This document shows positions 32,820 through 40,860 of a stretch of 64,000 bases of DNA, piece after piece. Below the pieces are notes generated by a model that was not told where the DNA came from, did no database searches, and saw only the letters and a program-made list of their open reading frames with translations. How positions within the stretch are numbered: position 1 is the stretch's first letter; every line of letters begins with the position of its first letter. Both the position numbers and the translations under genes were made by a program. This DNA comes from Fimenecus sp900545625 (GTDB lineage: Bacteria > Bacillota > Clostridia > Oscillospirales > Acutalibacteraceae): contig OZ007023.1 of assembly GCA_963931525.1 (NCBI GenBank), positions 744,001-808,000 on the forward strand. The letters are read 5' to 3'.

Positions 32820-34715
32820 TCAGGAGGATGTACCGCTGCGCTTCCTCCATCGCAGCAGCAGCGCAGAATGGACGATCACCAGCACGCTGCCCGCGTTGTG
32901 CACCAGCGCCCCGACCACGGGGCCCAGCACGCCCGTGATCGCAAGCACGATGGCAACGAAATTGAGCGCCATGGAAAAGACCAGATTGATTTTAATGGTC
33001 GTCATCATGCGCTTGGACAGCGCGAACAGATGCGGCAGCTCTTTTACTTCGTCATCTACGAGCGCAATGTCGGCGGCGTCCACGGCAATGTCGCTGCCGA
33101 CCCCGCCCATGGCGATGCCGACGTCTGCTTTTTTTAGCGCGGGGGCATCGTTGATGCCGTCGCCGACCATGCAGATCCGCTTGCCGTCTGCCTGATAGGC
33201 GCCGATCTGTGTGAGCTTATCCTCCGGCAGGCAGTTCGCGCGGACGTTTTCAATTTGCAGGGCAGACGAAATGGCGCGCGCCGCGTTTTCGTTGTCTCCC
33301 GTGAGCAGAACGGGCGTGATGCCCAGCCGCGAGAGTGCGCGGATCATCTGCGCGCTCTCCGCCCGTACGGTGTCGGCAAGCACGAGGCAGCCGAGCGCCG
33401 TACCGTCTGCGGCGACATAGATGACCGTGCTGCCCGCGTTGTGCGCCTGTGCTGCGATTTCGTTTTCCGGCAGGGAAACGCCGTGCTCTGTGAGCAGCTT
33501 TTCGCTGCCTGCCAACACCGTTTTGCCGTCGACCACCGCCGAAACACCTTTGCCAGGACGCATGCGGAAATCCGCGGCGGGCGGCAGATCGCCGTCTGTT
33601 TCCTGTTTGCAGCAGCGGACGATCGCCTTGCCGAGCGGGTGCTCGGAGCACTGCTCGGCGGCGGCTGTGAGCCGGTACAGCGTATCGCGCGGACAGTCGG
33701 AAAAGGGGATGACCGCTGTGACCTGCGGCGTGCCGTGCGTGAGCGTGCCCGTTTTGTCAAAGGTGATGACCGAAACGCCCGAAAGGCGTTCGAGCGCATC
33801 CCCCGCACGCACCAAAAAGCCGTGCTTGGTCGCATTGCCGATGGCAGCCATAATGGCGGTGGGTGTGGCGAGCACCAGCGAGCAGGGGCAGAACACGACT
33901 AAGATCGTCACCGCGCGGATGATCTCGCCCGAGATCACCCAGGTCAGCGCCGCAGCGGAAAGTGCGATGATGACGATCCACGTTGCCCAGCGGTCGGCGA
34001 TGCCGACGATCTTCGCCTTGCCTGCGTCCGCGGACTGCACAAGGCGGATCATGCGCTGGATGGAGCTGTCCGCGCCGACCTTGGTCGCGCGCATGGTGAA
34101 TGCGCCGAATTGGTTGACCGTGCCGCTCGAGACCTCGTCGCCCGCGCTTTTGTCCACGGGCAGGGATTCCCCGGTCATGACCGCCTGGTTGATGGATGTC
34201 TGTCCTTCGGTGATCACGCCGTCCACGGGCACGGTCTCGCCGGGCAGCACGCGCAGCAGATCACCGACTCGGACTTCCTCGGCGGGCACGATGCGCTCCG
34301 TCCCGTTTGCGCAGACCCGTGCGGTCTGCGGCGTCAGGTGCACGAGCTTTTCGATCCCTGCGCGCGCCCGCGCCACGGTCAGTTCTTCCAAAAGCGCGCC
34401 GAGCTGCATGATAAAAGCGACCTCGCCCGCCGCAAAATTCTCACCGATGCAGACCGACGCGATCAGCGCCATGGAAACGAGTACGTCGGCTTTGATGTCG
34501 AATGCCGTCACAAGCCCGATGAGCGCTTCAAGCACAATGGGAATGCCGCACAGCAGAATAGCGACCCAAGCCGCGTCGAACGGCAGCTTGAACCAATCAA
34601 AAATGCTGACGATCAGCGCCGCGCCCGAAAGCACAAGCAGCAGGATGTCCTTGCGAATGCCGCCGAGTGCTAAAAATGCCTCCAGCTTTTCGGCACATGC
34701 TTTTATGCAGCGCAT
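32820..34715 (-). CDS. P1B-type heavy-metal-transporting ATPase
   Basis: 631 residues. It has N-terminal membrane helices, the actuator TGES (MTGESLPVD), the membrane metal site CPC in FCPCSLVLATPTA, the phosphorylation site DKTGTLTHG, a nucleotide-binding HP in SEHPLGKA, and GDGINDAPAL. No N-terminal HMA domain is fused, matching the separate HMA gene at 30.8 kb. The last helices contain ALVHNAGS instead of the MxxSS of classic copper pumps, so the metal may not be copper alone. A CsoR operator in the promoter and a csoR gene upstream indicate induction by copper or a related metal. Role: efflux from the cytosol. Confidence 0.93.
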   Translation of the reverse strand: MRCIKACAEKLEAFLALGGIRKDILLLVLSGAALIVSIFDWFKLPFDAAWVAILLCGIPIVLEALIGLVTAFDIKADVLVSMALIASVCIGENFAAGEVAFIMQLGALLEELTVARARAGIEKLVHLTPQTARVCANGTERIVPAEEVRVGDLLRVLPGETVPVDGVITEGQTSINQAVMTGESLPVDKSAGDEVSSGTVNQFGAFTMRATKVGADSSIQRMIRLVQSADAGKAKIVGIADRWATWIVIIALSAAALTWVISGEIIRAVTILVVFCPCSLVLATPTAIMAAIGNATKHGFLVRAGDALERLSGVSVITFDKTGTLTHGTPQVTAVIPFSDCPRDTLYRLTAAAEQCSEHPLGKAIVRCCKQETDGDLPPAADFRMRPGKGVSAVVDGKTVLAGSEKLLTEHGVSLPENEIAAQAHNAGSTVIYVAADGTALGCLVLADTVRAESAQMIRALSRLGITPVLLTGDNENAARAISSALQIENVRANCLPEDKLTQIGAYQADGKRICMVGDGINDAPALKKADVGIAMGGVGSDIAVDAADIALVDDEVKELPHLFALSKRMMTTIKINLVFSMALNFVAIVLAITGVLGPVVGALVHNAGSVLVIVHSALLLRWRKRSGTSS

Positions 34716-34740
34716 AAGAACCCTCTTTTCTACAACAACT

Positions 34741-34756
34741 ATACCTATAGGGGTAT
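34741..34756. promoter_or_regulatory. CsoR operator
   Basis: ATACCTATAGGGGTAT is a near-perfect palindrome of the CsoR/RcnR type (A/T ends with G/C-tract core). It lies directly downstream of the -10 of the ATPase gene, where bound repressor blocks transcription. Confidence 0.8.
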
Positions 34757-34762
34757 ATGTAT

Positions 34763-34791
34763 ATTATACGGGTGCATATAGCCGCTGTCAA
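34763..34791 (-). promoter_or_regulatory. Consensus promoter of the P1B ATPase gene
   Basis: Reverse-strand TTGACA (34,786-34,791), exactly 17 bases, TATAAT (34,763-34,768): a full consensus promoter, fitting a gene kept silent by a repressor. Confidence 0.9.
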
Positions 34792-34904
34792 GAGGGGAAT
34801 GGGTATTTCTGCACAGGAAATGAAGCGAGCCGTCTTTATCCCCGCGGGATATGCGCCCTTGCGGCGCCCGCAAAACAGAACGACCTGCGTTTGAAATCTG
34901 CAAA

Positions 34905-34940
34905 ATAAAGGCGGCTTCCCCGAAAAGGGAAAGCCGCCCG
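34905..34940 (-). terminator. Terminator of csoR
   Basis: GGCGGCTT..CCC and GGG..AAGCCGCC (34,910-34,938) with TTTATTTTG on the reverse strand. Confidence 0.8.
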
Positions 34941-34951
34941 AAAGCCGTCTG

Positions 34952-35227
34952 TTACTGCATATTGGCAAACCGCTCCACAGCCTTGGTGAAGTTTTCAATG
35001 GTTTTATCTGCGTCGCCGTGCTCGATCCCATCACGCACACAGTGCTTGATATGCCCCTCCAAAACGACCTGCCCGACCTTATTCAGGGCGGATTTTGCTG
35101 CATTGATCTGTGAGAGCACATCCTCGCAGGGTACGTCCTCATCCACCATGCGGTCGATCGCCTGCACCTGCCCGATGATTTTTTTCAGCCTGCGGTGCAG
35201 GTTGTCCGCGTCCATGCATTGCCGCAT
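34952..35227 (-). CDS. csoR: CsoR-family copper-sensing repressor
   Basis: 91 residues, all helical. RRLKKIIGQVQAIDRMVDED is the family signature. The metal ligands are in place: Cys34 in VPCEDVL, then His and Cys spaced by three residues in GHIKHC. Cu(I) binding would release the protein from the operator at 34,741-34,756. It has its own consensus-like promoter and terminator and lies upstream of the ATPase gene, same strand. Confidence 0.93.
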   Translation of the reverse strand: MRQCMDADNLHRRLKKIIGQVQAIDRMVDEDVPCEDVLSQINAAKSALNKVGQVVLEGHIKHCVRDGIEHGDADKTIENFTKAVERFANMQ

Positions 35228-35266
35228 CGCTATCGCCTCCGTTCGCGAGAATCGAATCTATCTTTT

Positions 35267-35294
35267 ATTATATCGGATTGTGCCGCCCTGTCAA
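35267..35294 (-). promoter_or_regulatory. Promoter of csoR
   Basis: Reverse-strand TTGACA (35,289-35,294), 16 bases, TATAAT (35,267-35,272). Confidence 0.8.
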
Positions 35295-35378
35295 GCGCGG
35301 TGCGGGGGAACGCCGGCTCAAAATGCATCTGTTTTGCCGATGCGGGCTTAAAAACAGGCGGTTCCCAAAACCGCGCAT

Positions 35379-35390
35379 TTGTGCTACAAT
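35379..35390 (+). promoter_or_regulatory. Extended -10 of the DUF1835 gene
   Basis: TTGTGCTACAAT ends at 35,390, 21 bases before the ATG. The -35 position reads TTCCCA, weak. Confidence 0.55.
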
Positions 35391-35411
35391 CAAACAAAAA
35401 GGGGGAACGCC

Positions 35412-36383
35412 ATGTTGGAAGTCGTGTTCAGCGAAAGCGCCGCGGGTGCGCTCTCATTCGCCATGCTCGGCGGAGGGTCTTCCGGCGGCGCGGCAAGCGT
35501 GATCCTGTCCCGCCGTGACGGCCGAAAACCAACCAAAGCGGAACTTCGCGAAGCGCAAACAGAGATCGAAGCACGCGACCGCCGTGCTTGGGCGCAGGCT
35601 GTACCGCTTGGCGGCAGGCGCGAGGATATCCTGACCTTCCCACTTTTCTTAAGCGTGGGCGAGATCGACGAAGCGGGCATCGGCGAAAAGCGCGAAGCCG
35701 CACTTTCCCGCCTGATGGGCATTTTTCCGCACATACAAGCGGAAACGACACAGGCGATGCTTAGCTCCGCGCGCAAAAGCCTTTCGGCATTTTCCGAGCG
35801 TGTGAAAGCCGGCGAACGCGTGCGCATCTGGACGAGCGACAACCCCGACGACGCCTGCGGTCTTTGCTGGCTTATGGAGCAGATGCGGCTTTTTTCGCTT
35901 GCGGAGGCGGACATAACGCTGGTGCGGCTGCTGCGTTTTTCGGAAGATGAGAATGGGAAGGTGGTTCCCTGTCGCAGCTGGGGTGAGGTGGAACCGCACA
36001 GATGGGGCGGACTTGCCGTCGCGCACAGCGAGCCTTTACCGTTGAATCGGGCACGCGCTATGGCGGTACATTGGCAGGAACTGCAAAAAGAAAACGCACC
36101 GCTGCGCGCGGTGCTTGGCGGCGTGTTGGCAAGCGTTCCCGAAACGCTGTACGATAACTATATTTTGCAGGAGATCGAAAAAGCGGAAACGGAGTTTCCC
36201 CAGGCGCAGGTCATCGGGTCGGTGATCTTGAACTATCCGTTCGGTCTCAGCGACACATGGATCGCGCTTCGCATGGAACAGTTCATAAAGGAAGGCTTGC
36301 TTGAACCCGTCACCGCCCCGAAACGAGATGACCCGATCTATCGCATTTTGCGTAAGTGCAAAGTTGAAAAGGCAAAGCTATAA
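35412..36383 (+). CDS. DUF1835/DUF3658 domain protein
   Basis: 323 residues from ATG 35,412 (AGGGGGAACGCC upstream). The N-terminus MLEVVFSESAAGALSFAM is the DUF1835 signature, followed by RVRIWTSDNPDDACGLCWLM. The C-terminal region (LNYPFGLSDTWIALRMEQFI) corresponds to the DUF3658 winged-helix-like part. Function is unknown in the family. The Gly/Ser-rich loop at residues 19-28 is inserted after the first strand. It precedes ogt by 35 bases on the same strand and may be cotranscribed with it. Confidence 0.75.
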   Translation: MLEVVFSESAAGALSFAMLGGGSSGGAASVILSRRDGRKPTKAELREAQTEIEARDRRAWAQAVPLGGRREDILTFPLFLSVGEIDEAGIGEKREAALSRLMGIFPHIQAETTQAMLSSARKSLSAFSERVKAGERVRIWTSDNPDDACGLCWLMEQMRLFSLAEADITLVRLLRFSEDENGKVVPCRSWGEVEPHRWGGLAVAHSEPLPLNRARAMAVHWQELQKENAPLRAVLGGVLASVPETLYDNYILQEIEKAETEFPQAQVIGSVILNYPFGLSDTWIALRMEQFIKEGLLEPVTAPKRDDPIYRILRKCKVEKAKL

Positions 36384-36418
36384 AGATACGCAAAACAGAT
36401 TTTACACGGAGGTATGCC

Positions 36419-36952
36419 ATGCAATATACCAGCCGTTATGCGTCCCCTTTGGGCAGCATCCTTTTGGCGGCGGATGATATCGGCCTTGTCGGGCTGTGGT
36501 TCGAGGGGCAGAAATATTTTGCGAACTGTCTTGAAAAAACGCACGAAGAAAAAGAGATCCCGCTGTTCGCAAAAGTAAAACGCTGGCTCGATGTTTATTT
36601 TTCGGGGCAGAAGCCGCAGTTTACCGTGCCGCTGCATTTCATCGGGAGCGATTTTCAGAAAGAGGTTTGGGAGCTTCTCTGCACGATTCCCTACGGCCAG
36701 ACGACAACATACGGCGCGATCGCAAAGCGGCTTGCCGCAAAAAGGGGACTGCCGCATATGTCCGCACAGGCGGTCGGCGGCGCGGTCGGGCACAACGAGA
36801 TCTCTGTGATCGTCCCCTGCCACCGGGTCGTCGGCAAAAACGGCAGCCTGACCGGCTATGCGGGCGGGATCGATAAAAAAACAGCGCTGCTGCGTTTGGA
36901 ACAAGCGGACATGCGCACGCTTTTTATGCCGAAAAAGGGAAGCGCGCTGTGA
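36419..36952 (+). CDS. ogt: Methylated-DNA-[protein]-cysteine S-methyltransferase
   Basis: 177 residues. The acceptor site is IVPCHRVVG (Cys at about residue 138). QKEVWELLCTIPYGQTTTYG and the helix-turn-helix region before it are typical of Ogt. It removes alkyl groups from O6-methylguanine by irreversible transfer to its own cysteine. GGAGG lies upstream of the ATG. Between the TYG motif and the active site it has a small insertion (AAKRGLPHMSAQ) seen in some clostridial homologues. Confidence 0.95.
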   Translation: MQYTSRYASPLGSILLAADDIGLVGLWFEGQKYFANCLEKTHEEKEIPLFAKVKRWLDVYFSGQKPQFTVPLHFIGSDFQKEVWELLCTIPYGQTTTYGAIAKRLAAKRGLPHMSAQAVGGAVGHNEISVIVPCHRVVGKNGSLTGYAGGIDKKTALLRLEQADMRTLFMPKKGSAL

Positions 36953-37083
36953 GGGCGGCAAGCGGAGGAAATCTCTTCTGTGCCCTTATGCAGACTGTGC
37001 GGAACAGTATGGTTGAAATATGGGAAAGTAAAGCGCGGGGAAGCCGTTTCGGCTTTCCCGCCCTTTTGCGCGCAAGCGGCGCG

Positions 37084-37112
37084 TTGACGGGGGAGAAACG
37101 TCGTGATACAAT
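37084..37112 (+). promoter_or_regulatory. Promoter of the flavin reductase gene
   Basis: TTGACG (37,084-37,089), 17 bases, TACAAT (37,107-37,112). Confidence 0.75.
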
Positions 37113-37187
37113 AAAATATATCCGCCGCTTATGCGTGATGAAAAAACGATAGGCGGCGTAACCGGAACTTGGAAAGGAAGCATGCAT

Positions 37188-37805
37188 ATGAAGGTTTTGA
37201 TGATCAACGGCAGCCCGCGCGCCAAGGGCAATACGGCGATCGCGCTTGCAGAAATGGAAAAAATCTTTGTTTCCGAGGGCGTCGAGGTCGAGACGGTGCG
37301 TGTCGGGAGCATGGATGTGCACGGCTGCATCGCCTGCGGTACCTGCGCAAAACGCGGGAAATGTGTGTTTGACGATGTTGTCAATGAACTTGCGCCGAAG
37401 TTTGAGGCTTGCGACGGGCTGGTGGTCGCCTCGCCCGTGTATTACGCCTCCGCGAATGCGACGCTCATCGCGGTTTTGGACCGCCTGTTTTACAGCACGC
37501 CGTTCGGCAAGACCATGAAGGTGGGCGCGAGCGTCGTGGCGGCGCGCCGCGGCGGGCTTTCGGCGACGTTTGACGAGCTGAACAAGTATTTCACCATAAG
37601 CGGCATGCCCGTCGCGTCCGGGCAGTATTGGAACAGTGTCCACGGAAGAGAGGCAGGCGAAGCCGCCGGGGACGCGGAGGGCTTGCAGGGTATGCGCACG
37701 CTTGCGCGCAATATGACGTTTTTGATGAAAAGCATTGCGCTCGGCAAGGAAAAATACGGCCTGCCCGAACAGGAACCGTTCATCCGCACAAATTTCATTC
37801 GCTGA
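37188..37805 (+). CDS. NADPH-dependent FMN reductase / flavodoxin-family protein
   Basis: 205 residues from ATG 37,188, chosen because GGAAAGGAAG ends seven bases before; an ATG at 37,182 is too close. The N-terminus KVLMINGSPRAKGNTAIALA is the FMN phosphate loop. CIACGTCAKRGKCVFDD is the Cys-rich segment of iron-sulphur-flavoprotein-like reductases, and VVASPVYYASANATL binds the flavin ring. Probable role is NAD(P)H-driven reduction of quinones or other electrophiles. An HxlR regulator follows 390 bases later, a pairing seen for quinone-responsive reductases. Confidence 0.87.
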   Translation: MKVLMINGSPRAKGNTAIALAEMEKIFVSEGVEVETVRVGSMDVHGCIACGTCAKRGKCVFDDVVNELAPKFEACDGLVVASPVYYASANATLIAVLDRLFYSTPFGKTMKVGASVVAARRGGLSATFDELNKYFTISGMPVASGQYWNSVHGREAGEAAGDAEGLQGMRTLARNMTFLMKSIALGKEKYGLPEQEPFIRTNFIR

Positions 37806-37899
37806 AGGGTATAACTGAAACGACCTCGGGCAATTTGCTGAGTGTGTATAAGGCAGTATCCTGAAAACACGCAGAAACCGGCATTGCAGGGTAGAAACG

Positions 37900-37935
37900 A
37901 GAGTACGGATTGAAGGATTCGTACTCTTTTTCTGT
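37900..37935 (+). terminator. Terminator after the flavin reductase gene
   Basis: AGAGTACG / CGTACTCT stem (37,900-37,907; 37,920-37,927) with TTTTTCTG. Confidence 0.7.
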
Positions 37936-38025
37936 ATATATCGTTAAAACTGTAATCGGCACTTTGGTTTTTCCTGAGAATCTTCTGTAGAATGAAAATA
38001 TCATAAAACACAGGAGGTTTTTACG

Positions 38026-38157
38026 ATGAAAAGCATTTATGAAGAAGCAGGCGGCACATATACCCGGCAAGGCGATTATGAACTTCCCAATCTGATAATA
38101 CCGCCCGAAAAAGAAATTGAAATCGGAGTTTGGGGACAACGATACCGGCGACATTAG
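38026..38157 (+). pseudogene. tnpV: TnpV remnant (N-terminal 43 codons)
   Basis: ATG 38,026 follows AGGAGG. The 43-residue product MKSIYEEAGGTYTRQGDYEL continues PNLIIPPEKEIEIGVWGQR and then stops. This equals the first third of the TnpV proteins at 49.4 and 61.8 kb, including the GVWGQR motif. The rest of TnpV (about 80 residues) is gone. It marks a past insertion of the same mobile-element type in the GC-rich chromosome, between the flavin reductase and the HxlR gene. Confidence 0.75.
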
Positions 38158-38193
38158 TTACAATCAGAAACAATCGGATGGAAGGCGTAAAAT

Positions 38194-38523
38194 ATGCAAA
38201 AAGAAAAGAAAGAGCTGCCCGCCTGCCCGGTGGAGACGACGCTGACGCTTATCGGCGACAAGTGGAAGGTGCTGATCCTGCGGGATCTTTTGCCGGGAAC
38301 CAAGCGTTTTGGAGAACTGAAAAAGTCGATCGGCAGCGTAAGCCAAAAGGTGCTGACCGCACAGCTTCGGGATATGGAGGCGAACGGGCTTGTGCACCGC
38401 GAGGTTTTTGCGGAAGTGCCGCCGCGTGTAGAATATTCTCTGACGGAGCTCGGTCAAAGTCTTAAACCGATTTTGGATGCGATGCAAAATTGGGGCGAGG
38501 CATACAAGACGTTACAAAATTAA
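38194..38523 (+). CDS. HxlR-family transcriptional regulator
   Basis: 109 residues. The winged-helix HxlR signature is complete: CPVETTLTLIGDKWKVLILR with the N-terminal redox-type Cys10, then FGELKKSIGSVSQKVLTAQL, the recognition helix, and a wing at REVFAEVPPRVEYSLTELGQ. HxlR/YodB proteins often sense electrophiles through that Cys and control a neighbouring reductase; the gene at 37.2 kb is a good candidate target. GGAAGG is the ribosome site. Confidence 0.9.
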   Translation: MQKEKKELPACPVETTLTLIGDKWKVLILRDLLPGTKRFGELKKSIGSVSQKVLTAQLRDMEANGLVHREVFAEVPPRVEYSLTELGQSLKPILDAMQNWGEAYKTLQN

Positions 38524-38560
38524 AACAGCGGGCATCCGATTTCCGGATGCCCGCTGTTCC
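38524..38560. terminator. Bidirectional terminator between hxlR and the GH2 gene
   Basis: AACAGCGGGCATCCG / CGGATGCCCGCTGTT stem with an A-run on the left and T residues on the right. It ends both convergent transcripts. Confidence 0.85.
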
Positions 38561-38571
38561 TTTGCAAGCCG

Positions 38572-40857
38572 TTAATTCCCTTTCGGTTTTTTGATCTTAT
38601 TTAAAGTTTTGTTTAAATCCAAGATCTGCTCTTTTGTAAATTTGCCGCCGAGCATCGCGAACACGCGCTTTACGGTAAAGCCCTTTGCCATGTCAAACAT
38701 GGTGCGGTTGAGCGTAAAGCCTGAGACGGAGCGGACTCTGGAATTTACGCCTTTTTTCTTTTCTTTGGGCTTTTGCTCAGAATCACCTTTCAGCCCGGAC
38801 AGCAGCACCTTTGCAAATTTCAGCATAAACAGCTTGCCGCGCGCGGTAGAAAGGATGCTGCCGATAGTGTCGTTGACCGAAAAATACCCCTCCGGCGTTG
38901 TGATCTCAAACCAGTTGATGACGCCGCCGGCCTCTTTCATGCGGTAGCTTTCATCAAATTTCTCAACTTTTTGGAGCTTTGCTTCATCCGTGCTTTCGCC
39001 CGCCTTTGCGACGAGTACCGTTTCGCCTTCGTTTTGCACATTGAAATAGAAGAACGGGTATTTGCCCTTTTGCTGTACGCCGACGCTCTTGCCGTTGGCA
39101 AACAGCTCTACTTCGTCGCGGTTGGAATACACCGTGACCTTGGTTACATCTTCCGTGCGCCGCACATACCGCTTACCGCAGATGTGCACGAACGGTTCGT
39201 TGGAGAGCCATGCCTTGTAGGCGTAAAAGCTGTCTTTTTTGTATTTGCGGTCAAAGGTCACAAGCCCCTTGTGGTTCATGCCGTTTTCACCGCCCTCGGC
39301 TCTGGCGTCGGCGGCAAAGTCAAACATATTCCAAACATGCGTTGCCCAAAGGTAGGGGCGGTCTATGATCTGTTTGATGAGTTCTTCGTGGTAATATGCC
39401 TGATACTCTTCGGTGTAATCCCCCTGCTGGGGCTCTGAGGTGTGCCAGTCGAGCGCCTCGCAGCCGTATTCGCTGATGCCGATGGCGCGGTTCGGGTATT
39501 TTTTGTGGAATCGGTCGAACCACGGCCCGTACATATCGACCGTCCCGCCGTACCAGCCGAAGTAGTGGTTGTAGGAGACGATGTCCGTCATGTGCACATA
39601 GGCTTCGTCCATGCCGCACATCGTCAGCACCGCGAGCGTCGTGGGACGGGTTTTATCTAAGCTGTGTGCCAAGTCGTTGAGCATTTTGTGATTGTCTAAA
39701 AGCCCTTTATCCGCCGCGCCGTGCATTGTGATCTCGTTGGAAAGGCCCCATGTCACGATGCAGGGATGGTTGTAGTTCTGGCAGATGAGCTCCGTTAGCT
39801 GCGTTTTGGTGTTTTCCACGCCGTTCGGCAGGTGCTGCGAGATATACGGGATCTCCGCCCAAACGACCAGCCCGCGTTCGTCGCACAGGTCGTAAAACGC
39901 CTGCGCGTGCTGGTAGTGGGCGAGCCGAATCGTGTTCGCGCCCATTTCGCAGATGAGGTCTATATCCTCTTTATGATGTTCCAACTTCAACGCGTTGCCG
40001 ATGCCGGGCCGGTCCTGATGGCGCGAAACGCCGCGCAGGGGATAGGGCTTGCCGTTTAAGAAAAAGCCCTCTTGCGCATCCATGCGGAAGCTGCGGCAGC
40101 CGAAACGCGCGGAGACCTCGTCCTGTGCCTCCCCGCCGAGCAAAAGCGTCGCACGAAGTGTATAGAGGTACGGGTCATGTATGCCGTCCCAAAGGTGCGC
40201 GTTTGTAAGGCGCATCGTCGTTTCCGTGTTGTCCGACGGCGCCTCCGCCGTCAGCACGGCTTCGCCGTCCGCGAGGATCTCATAGCGAATTTCGCACGGC
40301 GTTTTGCACTGCACAAAGGTCTTGACCGTAACGGCGCAGTCCTTCCCCGCCATAACGGGGGTGACCATCAGGCCCGGCGCACCGTTCCACAGCAGGTCAA
40401 AATGGTTTTCAGGCACGCCGATGAGCGTTACATCGCGGTAAATGCCGCCGTAAAAGGTGAAGTCCGCCATTTGCGGATATACGTGGTCGTTCGGCGCGTT
40501 GTCCGAGACCACCGCGAGCAGGTTTTCTTCGAGCACTTCGGGCAGGCGCACACGAAAAGTCGAATATCCGCCGTCGTGCGCGGCGATCTTTTCGCCGTTC
40601 CAATAGATCTGGGCGGACGAGTTCACGCCGTCAAATTGAATATAGCGCTCTGCGCCTTCGGGCAAGTCCGAAGCGGCAAGGGACTTGACAAAACAGCCCT
40701 TCCCGCGGAAATAGTCGTTGCCGCCGTCCTGCCCATCAGAACCGTTCCAGGTGTACGGCAGGTCGAGCGTTTCGAAGTCCGTAAGCAGCATGTCGGGCGA
40801 GAAATCCGCATCCTTTTTGAACAGCCAGCCCTGATCGATAAGCTTTGTGTTACGCAT
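38572..40857 (-). CDS. GH2-family beta-galactosidase-like enzyme
   Basis: 761 residues, no signal peptide. It has an N-terminal jelly roll (LDLPYTWNGSDGQDGGNDYF; RVRLPEVLEENLLAV), an Ig-like domain, and a TIM barrel with GVSRHQDRPGIGNAL, acid/base Glu in TWGLSNEITMHG and nucleophile Glu in IGISEYGCEAL. A C-terminal DUF4982-like strand-rich part follows. The last ~100 residues are Lys-rich and atypical, ending NKIKKPKGN. It follows the symporter gene by three bases on the same strand, so the pair imports and cleaves a beta-glycoside. Confidence 0.88.
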   Translation of the reverse strand: MRNTKLIDQGWLFKKDADFSPDMLLTDFETLDLPYTWNGSDGQDGGNDYFRGKGCFVKSLAASDLPEGAERYIQFDGVNSSAQIYWNGEKIAAHDGGYSTFRVRLPEVLEENLLAVVSDNAPNDHVYPQMADFTFYGGIYRDVTLIGVPENHFDLLWNGAPGLMVTPVMAGKDCAVTVKTFVQCKTPCEIRYEILADGEAVLTAEAPSDNTETTMRLTNAHLWDGIHDPYLYTLRATLLLGGEAQDEVSARFGCRSFRMDAQEGFFLNGKPYPLRGVSRHQDRPGIGNALKLEHHKEDIDLICEMGANTIRLAHYQHAQAFYDLCDERGLVVWAEIPYISQHLPNGVENTKTQLTELICQNYNHPCIVTWGLSNEITMHGAADKGLLDNHKMLNDLAHSLDKTRPTTLAVLTMCGMDEAYVHMTDIVSYNHYFGWYGGTVDMYGPWFDRFHKKYPNRAIGISEYGCEALDWHTSEPQQGDYTEEYQAYYHEELIKQIIDRPYLWATHVWNMFDFAADARAEGGENGMNHKGLVTFDRKYKKDSFYAYKAWLSNEPFVHICGKRYVRRTEDVTKVTVYSNRDEVELFANGKSVGVQQKGKYPFFYFNVQNEGETVLVAKAGESTDEAKLQKVEKFDESYRMKEAGGVINWFEITTPEGYFSVNDTIGSILSTARGKLFMLKFAKVLLSGLKGDSEQKPKEKKKGVNSRVRSVSGFTLNRTMFDMAKGFTVKRVFAMLGGKFTKEQILDLNKTLNKIKKPKGN

Positions 40858-40860
40858 AAG

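Noticed and set aside
33421..34908. 495-codon forward frame opposite the P1B ATPase gene
   Set aside because: Ser/Thr/Ala-rich shadow of a conserved ATPase; no start signal.
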